Under the pieces are notes generated by a model, which was not told where the DNA came from, ran no database searches, and saw nothing but the letters and a program-made list of their open reading frames with translations. Source: Rhodocyclales bacterium (GTDB taxonomy: Bacteria; Pseudomonadota; Gammaproteobacteria; Burkholderiales; Rhodocyclaceae). Taken from it: DNA of 57,011 nt. A program made the translations under genes and the position numbers. Shown piece after piece: positions 48,461 to 57,011 of this stretch. The stretch spans positions 1 through 57,011 of the forward strand of contig JACRIZ010000049.1 of NCBI GenBank assembly GCA_016235765.1, read 5' to 3'. Positions within the stretch are counted from its first letter, which is position 1; the number at the start of each line of letters is the position of its first letter.

Positions 48461-50346
48461 TCGAACTGCTCGCCCCGGCCAAAACTGCCGAGATCGGCCG
48501 CGAGGCCATCCTGCACGGCGCCGATGCGGTGTACATCGGCGGCCCGGCCTTCGGGGCGCGCGACAAGGCCGGCAATTCGATGAGCGAGATTGCGGCGCTG
48601 GTCGAGTTTGCGCACAAGTTCCACGCCCGCATCTACGTCACGCTCAACACCATCCTGCACGACGACGAACTGGAGCCGGCACGCCAGTTGGCGCACCAGT
48701 GCTGGGATGCCGGCGTCGATGCGCTGATCGTGCAGGACATGGGCCTGCTCGAACTCGACCTGCCGCCGATCGACCTGCACGCCTCCACGCAATGTGACAT
48801 CCGCACGCCCGAGCGGGCGCGCTTCATGGCCGAGGTCGGCTTCTCGCAGATCGTGCTGGCACGCGAATTGGCCATCGACGAGATCGGGCGCGTGCGCGCG
48901 GCCGTGCCGGACGACGTGGTCATCGAGCATTTCGTCCACGGCGCGCTTTGCGTCGCCTATTCCGGCCAGTGCTACATCAGCCACGCCCAGACCGGCCGCA
49001 GCGCCAACCGCGGCGACTGCTCGCAGGCCTGTCGGCTGCCCTACACCCTGCAGGACATGCGCGGCCAGGTGGTCGCCTTCCAGAAGCACGTGCTCTCGCT
49101 CAAGGACAACAACCAGAGCGCCAACCTCAAGGCGCTGATCGAGGCTGGCGTAGGCAGCTTCAAGATCGAGGGGCGCTACAAGGACGCGCCATACGTCAAG
49201 AACATCACCGGCCACTACCGGCGGCTGATCGACGAACTTGGCGAACAAGCCACATCGAGCGGCCGGACGAAGCTCTTCTTCACACCCGACCCGGACAAGA
49301 CCTTCCACCGCGGTTCGACCGACTACTTCGCCAATGGTCGCCAGGCCGACATCGGCGCCTTCGACACGCCTGCCTTCGTCGGCACGCCGCTGGGTACCGT
49401 CGCGAAGGTCGGCCCGGACTTCATCGATATCGAAACACCGGAAGCGATGGCCAACGGCGATGGCGTCTCGTGGCAATACAAGCAAGCCTCGGCGGGGCTG
49501 CAGGCCAATACCGTGGCGCGCCTCGGCGCGACCCTATGGCGGGTGCATCCGGACAAGCCAATCAAGGACCTGCCCGGCCTGAAGGTCGGACTGGCCATCA
49601 ACCGCAACCGCGACCACGCGTGGGAGCAGGCGCTGACGAAGAAGTCGGCCGAGAGAAAAATTCCGGTCGCGGCCCGCATCGTCGAAACGAAGGATGGCTT
49701 TGCGCTGACGCTCACCGACAGCGACGGCATCGCCGCGACCGTCGGCATCGCCTGCGAAAGTCAGCCGTCGCGGAACGCCTCGGAGGCTGCGCTCGGCCTG
49801 CGCGAGCAACTTGGCCGGCTCGGCAGCACGGATTTCGCGCTGACCGACCTCGTCGTCGAATGGGCAGAACCGCGTTTCGTGCCCAACTCGCTGCTCAACC
49901 AGTTGCGCCGCGATGCGGTGGCCGCACTGATCGCCGCGCGGCTGGCCGCTTATCGTCGCCCGCTGCGCCGGCCCGCCGTGGAGCCGCCGTCAGCCTATCC
50001 GGAAGCGTCGCTGTCCTTCCTCGCCAACGTTTACAACCACGCCGCGCGCGCCTTCTACGGGAAACACGGCGTGAAGCTGATCGCCGCCGCCTACGAGGCG
50101 CACGAGGAGGCAGGCGAAGTGCCCCTGATGATCACCCGCCACTGCCTGCGCTATTCCTTCAGCCTCTGTCCGAAACAGGCCAGGGGCGTCGAGGGCGTCC
50201 AGGGACATGTGCGCGCCGAACCGATGGTGCTGGTGAACGGCAACGAGAAGCTTCGCCTGGAATTCGATTGCCGAGCTTGCGAAATGCATGTCATCGGTAA
50301 AATGAAAGGTCATATCCGCAACAGTCCGCCGCCCGGCTGCCAATAA
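48457..50346 (+). CDS. rlhA: 23S rRNA C2501 hydroxylation protein RlhA (U32 peptidase family)
   Basis: 629 residues, the length of RlhA (YdcP, about 650) rather than of TrhP (about 450). RlhA hydroxylates C2501 of 23S rRNA. N-terminal U32 core: LLAPAKTAEIGREAILHGADAVYIGGPAFGARD, TLNTILHDDELEPA, and the cysteine-rich signature ALCVAYSGQCYISHAQTGRSANRGDCSQAC. The C-terminus has LRYSFSLCPKQARG and FDCRACEMHVIGK, supplying further cysteines. The start is TTG 48457, overlapping the deaD frame's TGA in TTGA. The dispersed motif at 49757-49779 encodes ESQPSRNA in the linker domain. Confidence 0.93.
   Translation: MIELLAPAKTAEIGREAILHGADAVYIGGPAFGARDKAGNSMSEIAALVEFAHKFHARIYVTLNTILHDDELEPARQLAHQCWDAGVDALIVQDMGLLELDLPPIDLHASTQCDIRTPERARFMAEVGFSQIVLARELAIDEIGRVRAAVPDDVVIEHFVHGALCVAYSGQCYISHAQTGRSANRGDCSQACRLPYTLQDMRGQVVAFQKHVLSLKDNNQSANLKALIEAGVGSFKIEGRYKDAPYVKNITGHYRRLIDELGEQATSSGRTKLFFTPDPDKTFHRGSTDYFANGRQADIGAFDTPAFVGTPLGTVAKVGPDFIDIETPEAMANGDGVSWQYKQASAGLQANTVARLGATLWRVHPDKPIKDLPGLKVGLAINRNRDHAWEQALTKKSAERKIPVAARIVETKDGFALTLTDSDGIAATVGIACESQPSRNASEAALGLREQLGRLGSTDFALTDLVVEWAEPRFVPNSLLNQLRRDAVAALIAARLAAYRRPLRRPAVEPPSAYPEASLSFLANVYNHAARAFYGKHGVKLIAAAYEAHEEAGEVPLMITRHCLRYSFSLCPKQARGVEGVQGHVRAEPMVLVNGNEKLRLEFDCRACEMHVIGKMKGHIRNSPPPGCQ
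49757..49779 (+). repeat. Dispersed 23-base motif, copy 9 (in rlhA)
   Basis: AAAGTCAGCC, GTCGCGGA, ACGCC. Sense, in codons for ESQPSRNAS. Confidence 0.85.
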
Positions 50347-52508
50347 TGCTTCGTCCGGTCCTGACCTTGCTGCTGCTCTGCCTGAGCGCATCCGCCATGG
50401 CCAGGCCAACGGTAGGACTGGTGCTGGGCGGTGGCGGTGCGCGCGGTGCGGCGCACATCGGCGTGCTGGAGGTGCTGGAGGAGTTGCGCGTCCCGGTCGA
50501 CTGCGTCGCCGGCACCAGCATGGGAGCGCTGGTCGCCGGCGCCTACGCGGGCGGCCTGACCCCGGCCGCGATGCGCGAGGCGCTGGCCAAGGCCGACTGG
50601 AGCGACATGTTCATGGACAACCCGGAGTACTCCGAGTTGTCGTATCGCAACAAGACCATCTCGCGGCGCTTCGTGCCGGGTTCGGAAACCGGTGTCGGCG
50701 CGAATGGTGTGCACTACCAGGGCGGCATGGTCGCCGGCCAGAAGATCAAGCTCTTCTTCAACCAGTTGGTCCGTTCCGACCTGGGCGAACGCAGCATCGA
50801 GGGCCTGCCCCTGCCGCTCTCGATCATCGCCACCGACATCGGCAGCGGCGACCGGGTGGTCTTCCGCGACGGCAGCCTGACCCGCGCCATGCGCGCCAGC
50901 ATGTCCGTGCCCGGCCTGTTGGCGCCAGCCGAGTACAACGGCCGCAAGCTGGTCGACGGCGGCCTGGTCGACAACCTGCCGATCGAGGAGGCGCGCCAGC
51001 GCTGCCAGCCCGACGTGATCATCGCCATCAACGTCGGCTCGCCGCTGCTGAAACCGGAGGAAATCGGCTCCCTGCTGTCGGTTTCGGCGCAGATGGTGAA
51101 CATCCTTACCGAGCAGAATGTCACCCGCTCGCTGGCCGGGCTCAAGACACAGGACATCTACATCCGGCCGAACCTCGACGGCATCACGGCCGGCGACTTC
51201 CAGAAGAATGCCGAAACCGCCGATCGCGGCCGCGCGGCGGCCGAGGCCGTGCGGGACCGATTGCGGACGCTGGGCGTCGGCGAGGATGAATACCGGCGCT
51301 GGTGGCAAGGCATCGAACTGGCCCGGCTCGTGCCGCCGAACGTCGATGAAATCGCCGTCGTCGGCCTGAAGGACGTCAATCCGGCAGCCCTCACCCGTCA
51401 CCTGGAACAGCAATCCGGCGAGCAGATCGATACGGCGCGGTTGAATCGCAACCTGCTGCGTGCCTATGGCGATGGCTACTACGAAGGCATCGACTACGAA
51501 GTCCTGTCGATCCGCGACCGCCACATCCTGCGCGTCCTGCCCGTCGAAAAACCCTGGGGGCCGGATTACGTGCGCGTCGGCGTCCATTTGCAGAGCACCC
51601 TGCGCCGCGGTTCCAGCTACGGCCTGCGCGGCGGCTACCACCGCACCTGGCTCAACCGCCTCGGCGGCGAATTCCTGCTCACAGGCGAAATCGGCACCAC
51701 CGATGCGATCAATTTCGACTTCTACCAGCCGGTCGAGGCGACCCAGGTCTTCTTCGTCGAACCGCAGTTCGGCTATCGGCGCAAGGAAGTCGACATCTTC
51801 GAGCGGGACAAGCACATCGCCCAATACCGTTTCGTCGAGGGGCGCCTCGGCCTGATGGCCGGCGCCAATATCGGCCGGCTCGGCCAGGTTCGCGCCGGCT
51901 GGGAACAGCAGCACTATCGCACCGTACGCGAGGTCGGCACGCTCTGGCTGCCCGAGGAAGACGTCCGCTATGGCGGCTGGCGCCTGGCCCTAGACCTCGA
52001 CCAGAAAGACCGCCTGCACAACGCGACGCGCGGCTGGGCCATCCGCGGCAACTACTTCGACAGCGCCAAGGCCGACTACAGCAAGCTGGAGGCGGAGATC
52101 CAGGCTTCGGGTTCGCTCGGCGACTTCGTCGTCACCGGCCGTTTCCGCTACATCGGCTCGCCGCGCGGCCAGTTGCCTTACTACGACGCGGGCGCACTGG
52201 GCGGCTTCCTCAACCTGTCGGGATTCTCCCAGGGGCAGATCCTCGGCGATGAAATCCGCTATGGCAGCCTGCAGGCGGAGAAGATCATCGGCCGCCTGCC
52301 GCTCGGCCTGCGCGGCGACATGCGCCTCGGCTTCGCGCTGGAAACCGGCAAGGCCGGCCTGCGCTACACCGAGACGACGCGTGTCGGCTGGCTCAATTCC
52401 GGCGCCGTCTATGTCGGCGGCGAAACGCCGATCGGCATGCTCTATCTCGGTTTCGGCCGCTCCAACGCCGGCACCTCGAACATCTACCTGTTCGTCGGTA
52501 CGCCCTGA
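50346..52508 (+). CDS. plpD: Patatin-like type Vd autotransporter (PlpD family)
   Basis: 720 residues. Signal peptide MLRPVLTLLLLCLSASAMA. The patatin lipase domain has the oxyanion GGGGARGAAHIG, the nucleophile in GTSMG near residue 59 and the DGGLVDN dyad aspartate near 203. A POTRA-like domain follows (about 330-390: VDEIAVVGLKDVNPAALTRHLEQ), then a 16-strand BamA-like barrel ending in a strand with terminal aromatics (SNIYLFVGTP). This single-protein architecture defines type Vd secretion: the lipase is delivered to the surface or released. Its start overlaps the rlhA stop by one base. Confidence 0.9.
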   Translation: MLRPVLTLLLLCLSASAMARPTVGLVLGGGGARGAAHIGVLEVLEELRVPVDCVAGTSMGALVAGAYAGGLTPAAMREALAKADWSDMFMDNPEYSELSYRNKTISRRFVPGSETGVGANGVHYQGGMVAGQKIKLFFNQLVRSDLGERSIEGLPLPLSIIATDIGSGDRVVFRDGSLTRAMRASMSVPGLLAPAEYNGRKLVDGGLVDNLPIEEARQRCQPDVIIAINVGSPLLKPEEIGSLLSVSAQMVNILTEQNVTRSLAGLKTQDIYIRPNLDGITAGDFQKNAETADRGRAAAEAVRDRLRTLGVGEDEYRRWWQGIELARLVPPNVDEIAVVGLKDVNPAALTRHLEQQSGEQIDTARLNRNLLRAYGDGYYEGIDYEVLSIRDRHILRVLPVEKPWGPDYVRVGVHLQSTLRRGSSYGLRGGYHRTWLNRLGGEFLLTGEIGTTDAINFDFYQPVEATQVFFVEPQFGYRRKEVDIFERDKHIAQYRFVEGRLGLMAGANIGRLGQVRAGWEQQHYRTVREVGTLWLPEEDVRYGGWRLALDLDQKDRLHNATRGWAIRGNYFDSAKADYSKLEAEIQASGSLGDFVVTGRFRYIGSPRGQLPYYDAGALGGFLNLSGFSQGQILGDEIRYGSLQAEKIIGRLPLGLRGDMRLGFALETGKAGLRYTETTRVGWLNSGAVYVGGETPIGMLYLGFGRSNAGTSNIYLFVGTP

Positions 52509-52511
52509 GAG

Positions 52512-52534
52512 AAAGTCAGCCGTCGCGGCACGCC
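52512..52534 (+). repeat. Dispersed 23-base motif, copy 10 (after plpD)
   Basis: AAAGTCAGCC, GTCGCGGC, ACGCC. It begins four bases after the plpD stop and ends just before the convergent hlyD stop, so it fills the intergenic gap. The site resembles where uptake motifs often sit in other genera. Confidence 0.85.
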
Positions 52535-52538
52535 ACCC

Positions 52539-53972
52539 CTACCGCTCCCGCAGACTCTCATCCTTGTACTGCAGCAGCGGCGAGAGGAAGTACTCGATGA
52601 CCCGCCGCTGGGCGGTTTTCACCTCCACCGTCACCGCCATCCCCGGTGAGAGATTGACGGTCTTGTTCTCCACCTGAATCGTCGCGCGGTCGAGGTTCAC
52701 CCGTGCGGGAAAGATGAGGCCCCGCTTCTCGTCATTCACCGCATCGTTCGAGACGTAGGCCACCTGGGCCTCGATGGTCCCGTATTTGGTGAAGGGGAAG
52801 GTCTCGATCTTCACCACGGCGTCCTGGCCCGGATTCACGAAGCCAATGTCCTTGTTCTCGACGTAGGCCTCGACCTCGATCGGGTTGTCTTTCGGCACCA
52901 CCATCATCAGGGGCTGCGCCTCGGTCACCACCCCGCCGATGGTATGCACCGCCAACTGCTGCACCGTGCCGTCCACCGGCGCGGTGAGCGTCATCAGCTT
53001 GCCCCGCGAGTCGGCCTTGATCAGTTCCTGTTCGGCCGTGGTCGTCTTCTGCTCCGCCTCATTGAGGCTATCCAACGCCAAGCGCCGGAATTCGGCGATC
53101 AAGGCCGCCCGTTCACTCTTGCCGCCTTCGATGGCGGCCTCCAGTTCATGGAGCCGGCTCTTCTGGGTCGCCAGGTCGGCCTCCAGCTCGATCCGGGACT
53201 GTTCCTTTTCCAGATAGCCGTGTTCGGAAACAAACTTCTTGTCCACCAGGTTCTTGAAGTCCTGCGCCCGGCGCTTGGCGATGGGTACGGTCTGTTCGAG
53301 TTTGGTCACCACTTCGCGGGTGGAGGCCAGTTCCGCCGCCCGGCGGACATTGTCGGCATCGATGCGGGCGAGCCTGGCCTGGTACTCGTGATACTGGCCT
53401 TCGAGGACGCGCTGTTCCTGGCCACGCCGATCGGCGTCGATGCCCGAGACCGGACCGAGCATCGGCGCCCGCCCCGAGGCGATGGCCGTCAGCAGCGCCC
53501 GGGCACGGGCGGCCTGCATCCTGGCCGTGGCCAGATCGTTGGCCAGCCGGGTGCTGTCGGCGGTGGTGTTGGTGGCATCCAGTTCGATCAGCACATCACC
53601 GGCCTTGACGGCCTGCCCATCGGTGACGTGGATGGCCTTGACCGTGGCGGTCTCGATGGGCTGGATGACTTTGGTCCGGTCGCCGGGCACGATCTTGCCC
53701 TGGGCGGTCGCGACCACATCCATGTGGCCGAAGATCGCCCACAGCAAGGCGATGACGGCGAAGGCGATCAGCAGCCACATGGTGATGCGCGGCGCCGGGG
53801 ATACCGGGGATTCCTGAAGCTCCAGCGCGGCGGGCAGGAACTGGGCTTCGTGCGGCAGGCGCGGATGGGGATCTAGGCTTTTGCGTTCCTGCCAGACGTG
53901 GCGGAAGATGGTCGCGTAGCGGGCGATCAGGTCGGCGAAGGCTTGCAGGCGGAGGGAGGGGGAAGGGTTCAT
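52539..53972 (-). CDS. Type I secretion membrane-fusion protein, HlyD family
   Basis: Periplasmic adaptor linking the inner-membrane ABC transporter to a TolC-like channel. 477 residues from MNPSPSLRLQAFADL. One membrane helix at about 63-85 (ITMWLLIAFAVIALLWAIFG), then biotinyl-lipoyl halves (ATAQGKIVPGDRTKVIQPIE; LMTLTAPVDGTVQQLAVHT) flanking a long alpha-hairpin (AELASTREVVTKLEQTVPIAKRRAQDF). The C-terminus GMAVTVEVKTAQRRVIEYFLSPL matches HlyD/LapC types. It is the last gene of the T1SS operon, after a 125-base spacer holding an inverted repeat. No TolC gene is in view. Confidence 0.93.
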   Translation of the reverse strand: MNPSPSLRLQAFADLIARYATIFRHVWQERKSLDPHPRLPHEAQFLPAALELQESPVSPAPRITMWLLIAFAVIALLWAIFGHMDVVATAQGKIVPGDRTKVIQPIETATVKAIHVTDGQAVKAGDVLIELDATNTTADSTRLANDLATARMQAARARALLTAIASGRAPMLGPVSGIDADRRGQEQRVLEGQYHEYQARLARIDADNVRRAAELASTREVVTKLEQTVPIAKRRAQDFKNLVDKKFVSEHGYLEKEQSRIELEADLATQKSRLHELEAAIEGGKSERAALIAEFRRLALDSLNEAEQKTTTAEQELIKADSRGKLMTLTAPVDGTVQQLAVHTIGGVVTEAQPLMMVVPKDNPIEVEAYVENKDIGFVNPGQDAVVKIETFPFTKYGTIEAQVAYVSNDAVNDEKRGLIFPARVNLDRATIQVENKTVNLSPGMAVTVEVKTAQRRVIEYFLSPLLQYKDESLRER

Positions 53973-53990
53973 TCTTGGCAATTCAAGATC

Positions 53991-54083
53991 GTTTCACCAC
54001 CAAGTACACCAAGGACACCAAGAACTGCTAACGACATGTTTTCTTGGGATTGCTTGGTGCCCCTGGTGCACTTGGTGGTGAAA
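53991..54083. repeat. CACCAAG inverted repeat, copy A
   Basis: About 93 bases whose left arm repeats CACCAAG three times and whose right arm is the complement (CTTGGTG several times), so the whole folds on itself. It fills the hlyD-ABC spacer. A second copy is at 56222-56310. Such CACCAAGGACACCAAGG palindromes are known from other environmental bacterial genomes. Confidence 0.85.
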
Positions 54084-54097
54084 GGCCTTGTCATGTC

Positions 54098-56212
54098 TCA
54101 CCCCATCTGCAGGCGATGCAGCCGGGAGTAATGCCCGGCCTCGTGGTTCAGGAGTTCGGCATGGCTGCCCGCCTCGACGATCCGGCCCCGGTCGAGGACG
54201 ACGATGCGGTTGGCGTCCCGTACCGCCGAGAGGCGGTGGGCGATGACGATCACCGTGCGGCCCTGGCAGATCGCCTTCATGTTGTTCTGGATGATCCGTT
54301 CCGACTCGTAGTCGAGCGCGCTGGTGGCTTCATCGAAGATCAGGATGCGCGGGTTGGTGATCAGCGCCCGGGCGATGGCGATGCGCTGGCGCTGGCCACC
54401 CGACAGCGTCGAGCCGTGCTCGCCCACCGGGGTGTCGTAGCCTTCGGGAAGCTCCAGGATGAAGTCGTGGGCGCCGGCCAGCTTGGCGGCCTGGATGACG
54501 GCTTCCAAAGGCAGGCCGGGATCGGACAGGGCGATGTTCTCCCGGATGCTGCGGTTGAAGAGCATGTTCTCCTGAAGGACGACACCGATCTGGCGGCGCA
54601 ACGAACTGGTGTCGGCCATGGCGAGGTCCATGCCGTCCACCAGCACCCGGCCGCTCTCGGGCAGGTAGAGGCGCTGGACCAGCTTGGTCAGGGTGCTCTT
54701 GCCCGAGCCGGAACGGCCGACGATGCCGATTACCTCACCGGCTTCGATGGTCAGTTCGATGCCTCTCAGGACTTCCGGTGCGTCCGGCCGGTAGCGGAAG
54801 ACCACCCGGTCGAGTTCGATGCGGCCCTGGAGCGGCGGCAGACCGCTGCGGTTGGTGGCGAGTTCGGTCCGGCTGTTGAGGATGTCGCCCAGGCGCTGCA
54901 CGGAGATGCCGGTCTGCTGGAAGTCGGTCCACAGTTGCGCCAGACGCATCACCGGTTGGGCGACCCGGCCGGCCAGCATGTTGAAGGCGATCAGTTGGCC
55001 GACGGTGAGTTGGCCGTCGATGACCAGCCGGGCGCCGAGCCAGAGGGTGGCGACGGTGACGAGCTTGCCGATCAGGTTCACGCCTTCGTGGGCGACGGTG
55101 CCGAGCGTGGCGGTGCGGAAGCCTGCCGCCACGTAGGCGGCGAGCTGGTTGTCCCATCGGCGGGTCATCTGCGGTTCGACGGCCATGGCCTTGAGGGTGT
55201 CGATGCCGTTGATGCTCTCGACCAGGAAGGCCTGGTTCTCGGCGCCGCGGTTGAACTTCTCGTGCAGGCGGGCGCGCAGGACGGGGGTGATGAGGACAGT
55301 GAGGATGCCGTAGGCCGGCAGCGACAGGAGGACGATCAGGGTCAGCCAGCCGCTGTAGAAGAGCATCACCCCGATGAAGACCACCGAGAAGAAGAGGTCC
55401 AGCACCAAGGTGATGGCGTTGCCGGTCAGAAACTGGCGGATGTTCTCCAGTTCGCGCACCCGGGCGACGGTGTCGCCGACCCGCCGAGCCTGGAAGTAGG
55501 CCAGCGGCAGGTTCAGGAGGTGGCGGAACAGCCGGGCGCCGAGTTCGACGTCGATGCGACTAGTGGTGTGGGCGAAGACGTAGCTTCTGAGTCCTGAGAG
55601 CACGGTCTCGAAGACGATGACGACCAGGAAGCCGAAGGCGATGACATCGAGGGTGGTGAAGCCGCGATGGACGAGTACCTTGTCCATGACGACCTGGAAG
55701 AAGAGCGGCGTGACCAGGGCGAAGAGTTGCAGGGCGAACGAAACCAACAGGACTTCCCCCAGGAGCTTGCGGTACTTGACGACGGCCGGGATGAACCAGG
55801 TGAAGTCGAACTTGGCGAGTTCGCCGGCCAGCGAGGCCCGGCTGGTGAAGAGGATCAGTTCGCCGTTCCACAGTTCGGCGAGTTCGGCGCTCTTCACGAC
55901 TTGCGGTCGAACTTCGCCGGGATGCTGGATCAGGGCCTGGTCGCCGTCGTAGCGGGCCAGGATGAAGTAGCGGCCGTCGTGGGTGGCGCCGAGCGCCGGC
56001 AGAGGCGTGCGGTCAAGCCTGACTATTTCGGTGGTGACGCGCTTGGCTTTGAGGCCGAGCGACTTGGCGGCAAGCAGGATCTGCTCGATGCCGAAGGCTA
56101 GGCCGGGGGCCTTGAACTGGTGGGCGAGCTGGTCCGGGTCGGCGGCGACGCCGTGGAAGCGGGCCAGCATGGCGAGGCCCAGCAGGCCGGAGTCGGGCGG
56201 CGACTCAGTCAT
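54098..56212 (-). CDS. Type I secretion ABC transporter with degenerate C39 domain
   Basis: 704 residues. The N-terminal C39-like domain ([27 protein letters not shown]) lacks the catalytic cysteine of true peptidases, so it is a chaperone-like CLD that holds unfolded RTX substrate, as in HlyB. Six membrane helices follow ([38 protein letters not shown]; and others), then the ATPase: [27 protein letters not shown] and a late histidine IAHRLSAVR. It lies between the RTX gene and hlyD. Both flanking spacers carry the CACCAAG repeat. Confidence 0.95.
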   Translation of the reverse strand: MTESPPDSGLLGLAMLARFHGVAADPDQLAHQFKAPGLAFGIEQILLAAKSLGLKAKRVTTEIVRLDRTPLPALGATHDGRYFILARYDGDQALIQHPGEVRPQVVKSAELAELWNGELILFTSRASLAGELAKFDFTWFIPAVVKYRKLLGEVLLVSFALQLFALVTPLFFQVVMDKVLVHRGFTTLDVIAFGFLVVIVFETVLSGLRSYVFAHTTSRIDVELGARLFRHLLNLPLAYFQARRVGDTVARVRELENIRQFLTGNAITLVLDLFFSVVFIGVMLFYSGWLTLIVLLSLPAYGILTVLITPVLRARLHEKFNRGAENQAFLVESINGIDTLKAMAVEPQMTRRWDNQLAAYVAAGFRTATLGTVAHEGVNLIGKLVTVATLWLGARLVIDGQLTVGQLIAFNMLAGRVAQPVMRLAQLWTDFQQTGISVQRLGDILNSRTELATNRSGLPPLQGRIELDRVVFRYRPDAPEVLRGIELTIEAGEVIGIVGRSGSGKSTLTKLVQRLYLPESGRVLVDGMDLAMADTSSLRRQIGVVLQENMLFNRSIRENIALSDPGLPLEAVIQAAKLAGAHDFILELPEGYDTPVGEHGSTLSGGQRQRIAIARALITNPRILIFDEATSALDYESERIIQNNMKAICQGRTVIVIAHRLSAVRDANRIVVLDRGRIVEAGSHAELLNHEAGHYSRLHRLQMG

Positions 56213-56221
56213 GACAAGTTC

Positions 56222-56310
56222 GTTTCACCACCAAGGGCACCAAGAGCACCAAGGAAAACCTCGTTCTCGTTCTTGAATCTCTTGGTGTCCTTGGTGTCCT
56301 TGGTGGTGAA
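56222..56310. repeat. CACCAAG inverted repeat, copy B
   Basis: About 89 bases. Left arm GTTTCACCACCAAGGGCACC with a further CACCAAG unit; right arm CTTGGTGTCC repeated and ending TTGGTGGTGAA. It lies between the RTX stop and the ABC start. The arms match copy A closely while the loops differ. Confidence 0.87.
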
Positions 56311-56316
56311 TACGGT

Positions 56317-57011
56317 CTACTGCCAGTTGGCGGCAATGGTCGTCCCCAAGGCATCCTGGTAGGTCGGCGGCAAGGTGGTCTGACCCGCGGCCGGTGGCGA
56401 GAAGGCCGCCATGGCCTGGACCAGGGTTTCCACCTTGGTATCGATCAGGGTCTTGCCGTCCGCCGTCTTGAACTGCTCGACGTGGTACTGGTTGCCCGAG
56501 TACCAGTTGTTGATGGTCAGCTTGTCCAAGGTGCCGATGATGCTCACTTCCAGATTGGTGCCGACATGGCGGAACCAGATCTGGTCGGCGCCGATGCCTG
56601 ACAGGAAGCTGGCGATGTCGGTGTTGCCGGTGGTGCTGTCGTTCTCGGTCACGGTATCGGCCCCGTAGCCACGGCCCAGGACGTAGGTGTCGTTGCCAGC
56701 ACCAGCCGCCAGATAATCGCTACCGACGCCGCCATTCAAGGTGTCGTTGCCGGCGTCGCCATACAGGATGTCGTCACCAGCATCTCCCTGCATCAAGTCG
56801 TTGCCGTTGCCACCCCAGAGGTAGTCCGCACCCGTACCGCCATCCAGAACGTCGTCGCCGTCCTGGCCCGAGAGGTAGTCGTTGCCATCACCACCGGATA
56901 ACGTGTCGTTGCCGGCGGCACCGTACAGTCTGTCGTCGCCGGCTCCTCCATTCAGGGTGTCGTTGGTGGCATAGCCATAGAGGTTGTCGGCACCATCCGT
57001 GCCGACGGTCA
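56317..57011 (-). CDS. RTX calcium-binding secreted protein (C-terminal part)
   Basis: Open to the window edge, so only the last 231 codons are seen. Eleven nine-residue RTX units run in a row (LNGGAGDDR, LSGGDGNDY, LDGGTGADY, LYGDAGNDT and so on), which bind calcium outside the cell. They are followed by DTYVLGRGYGADTVTEND, IWFRHVGTNLEVSIIG and LTINNWYSG with a C-terminal LVQAMAAF, a common extension of haemolysin-type proteins and probably the T1SS signal. It is the first gene of the T1SS operon and the likely substrate. The N-terminal function (adhesin, enzyme, toxin) is outside the window. Confidence 0.92.
   Translation of the reverse strand, partial: TVGTDGADNLYGYATNDTLNGGAGDDRLYGAAGNDTLSGGDGNDYLSGQDGDDVLDGGTGADYLWGGNGNDLMQGDAGDDILYGDAGNDTLNGGVGSDYLAAGAGNDTYVLGRGYGADTVTENDSTTGNTDIASFLSGIGADQIWFRHVGTNLEVSIIGTLDKLTINNWYSGNQYHVEQFKTADGKTLIDTKVETLVQAMAAFSPPAAGQTTLPPTYQDALGTTIAANWQ

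Overview
The window is a high-GC proteobacterial chromosome segment. Its gene families and gene orders point to a betaproteobacterium, most likely near Rhodocyclales: efp with earP, rimP-nusA-infB-rbfA-truB-rpsO-pnp, a glycine riboswitch ahead of gcvTHP, GlrK/QseG/GlrR, and long-form HisG. The genus cannot be named from sequence alone. Almost all of it is dense chromosomal coding DNA. There is no prophage, transposase or CRISPR array, and no gene-free stretch clearly over 300 bases except the 306-base gcv leader, which holds a riboswitch.

Layout. 1-10.3 kb: EF-P and its arginine rhamnosyltransferase EarP, a family-5 uracil-DNA glycosylase, uvrC, pgsA, a Gly-Cys-Leu tRNA operon behind a consensus promoter, uvrB, an aromatic/aspartate aminotransferase and an AsmA-like membrane protein. 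10.4-15.5 kb: tRNA-Asn, a small exported protein, a GlrR/QseG/GlrK-type signalling operon with four-base overlaps, tRNA-Val, HU and dksA. 15.5-24.1 kb: the translation operon rimP to pnp with three visible control points (a leader terminator, an internal rpsO promoter and the rpsO-pnp hairpin). 24.1-29.7 kb: rluB, scpB, scpA, trpS, an M50 protease, a YciO protein and a PHP phosphatase. 29.8-35.1 kb: promoter, tandem glycine riboswitch, terminator, gcvT, gcvH, gcvP, an ACT-domain GcvR-like gene and a small lipoyl-domain protein with a cysteine cluster. 35.2-46.5 kb: TonB-dependent receptor, ettA, hisG, a YlqF GTPase, a flavoprotein, a hexose-6-phosphate mutarotase, a single-subunit molybdopterin oxidoreductase and a HEAT-repeat protein. 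46.6-52.5 kb: a DeaD helicase interrupted by an in-frame amber codon, rlhA and a patatin type Vd autotransporter. 52.5-57.0 kb: a type I secretion operon (RTX protein, ABC transporter, HlyD adaptor) whose spacers carry two copies of a CACCAAG-rich inverted repeat.

The most unusual signal is not a gene. A 23-base motif, AAAGTCAGCC then eight bases fitting RYSGYRRN then ACGCC, recurs at least ten times (about once per 5.7 kb) with invariant spacing. Eight copies lie inside genes of unrelated function, in three reading-frame registers. In truB and rlhA the motif sits where the proteins appear, from remembered homologues, to align without an insertion. This resembles the DNA uptake sequences of Neisseriaceae and Pasteurellaceae, but the motif is not one I recognise. 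Other points worth attention are the GlrR-like regulator lacking the GAFTGA loop, the deaD amber codon, the cysteine-bearing lipoyl protein in the gcv operon, and an AT-rich hairpin patch inside gcvT.
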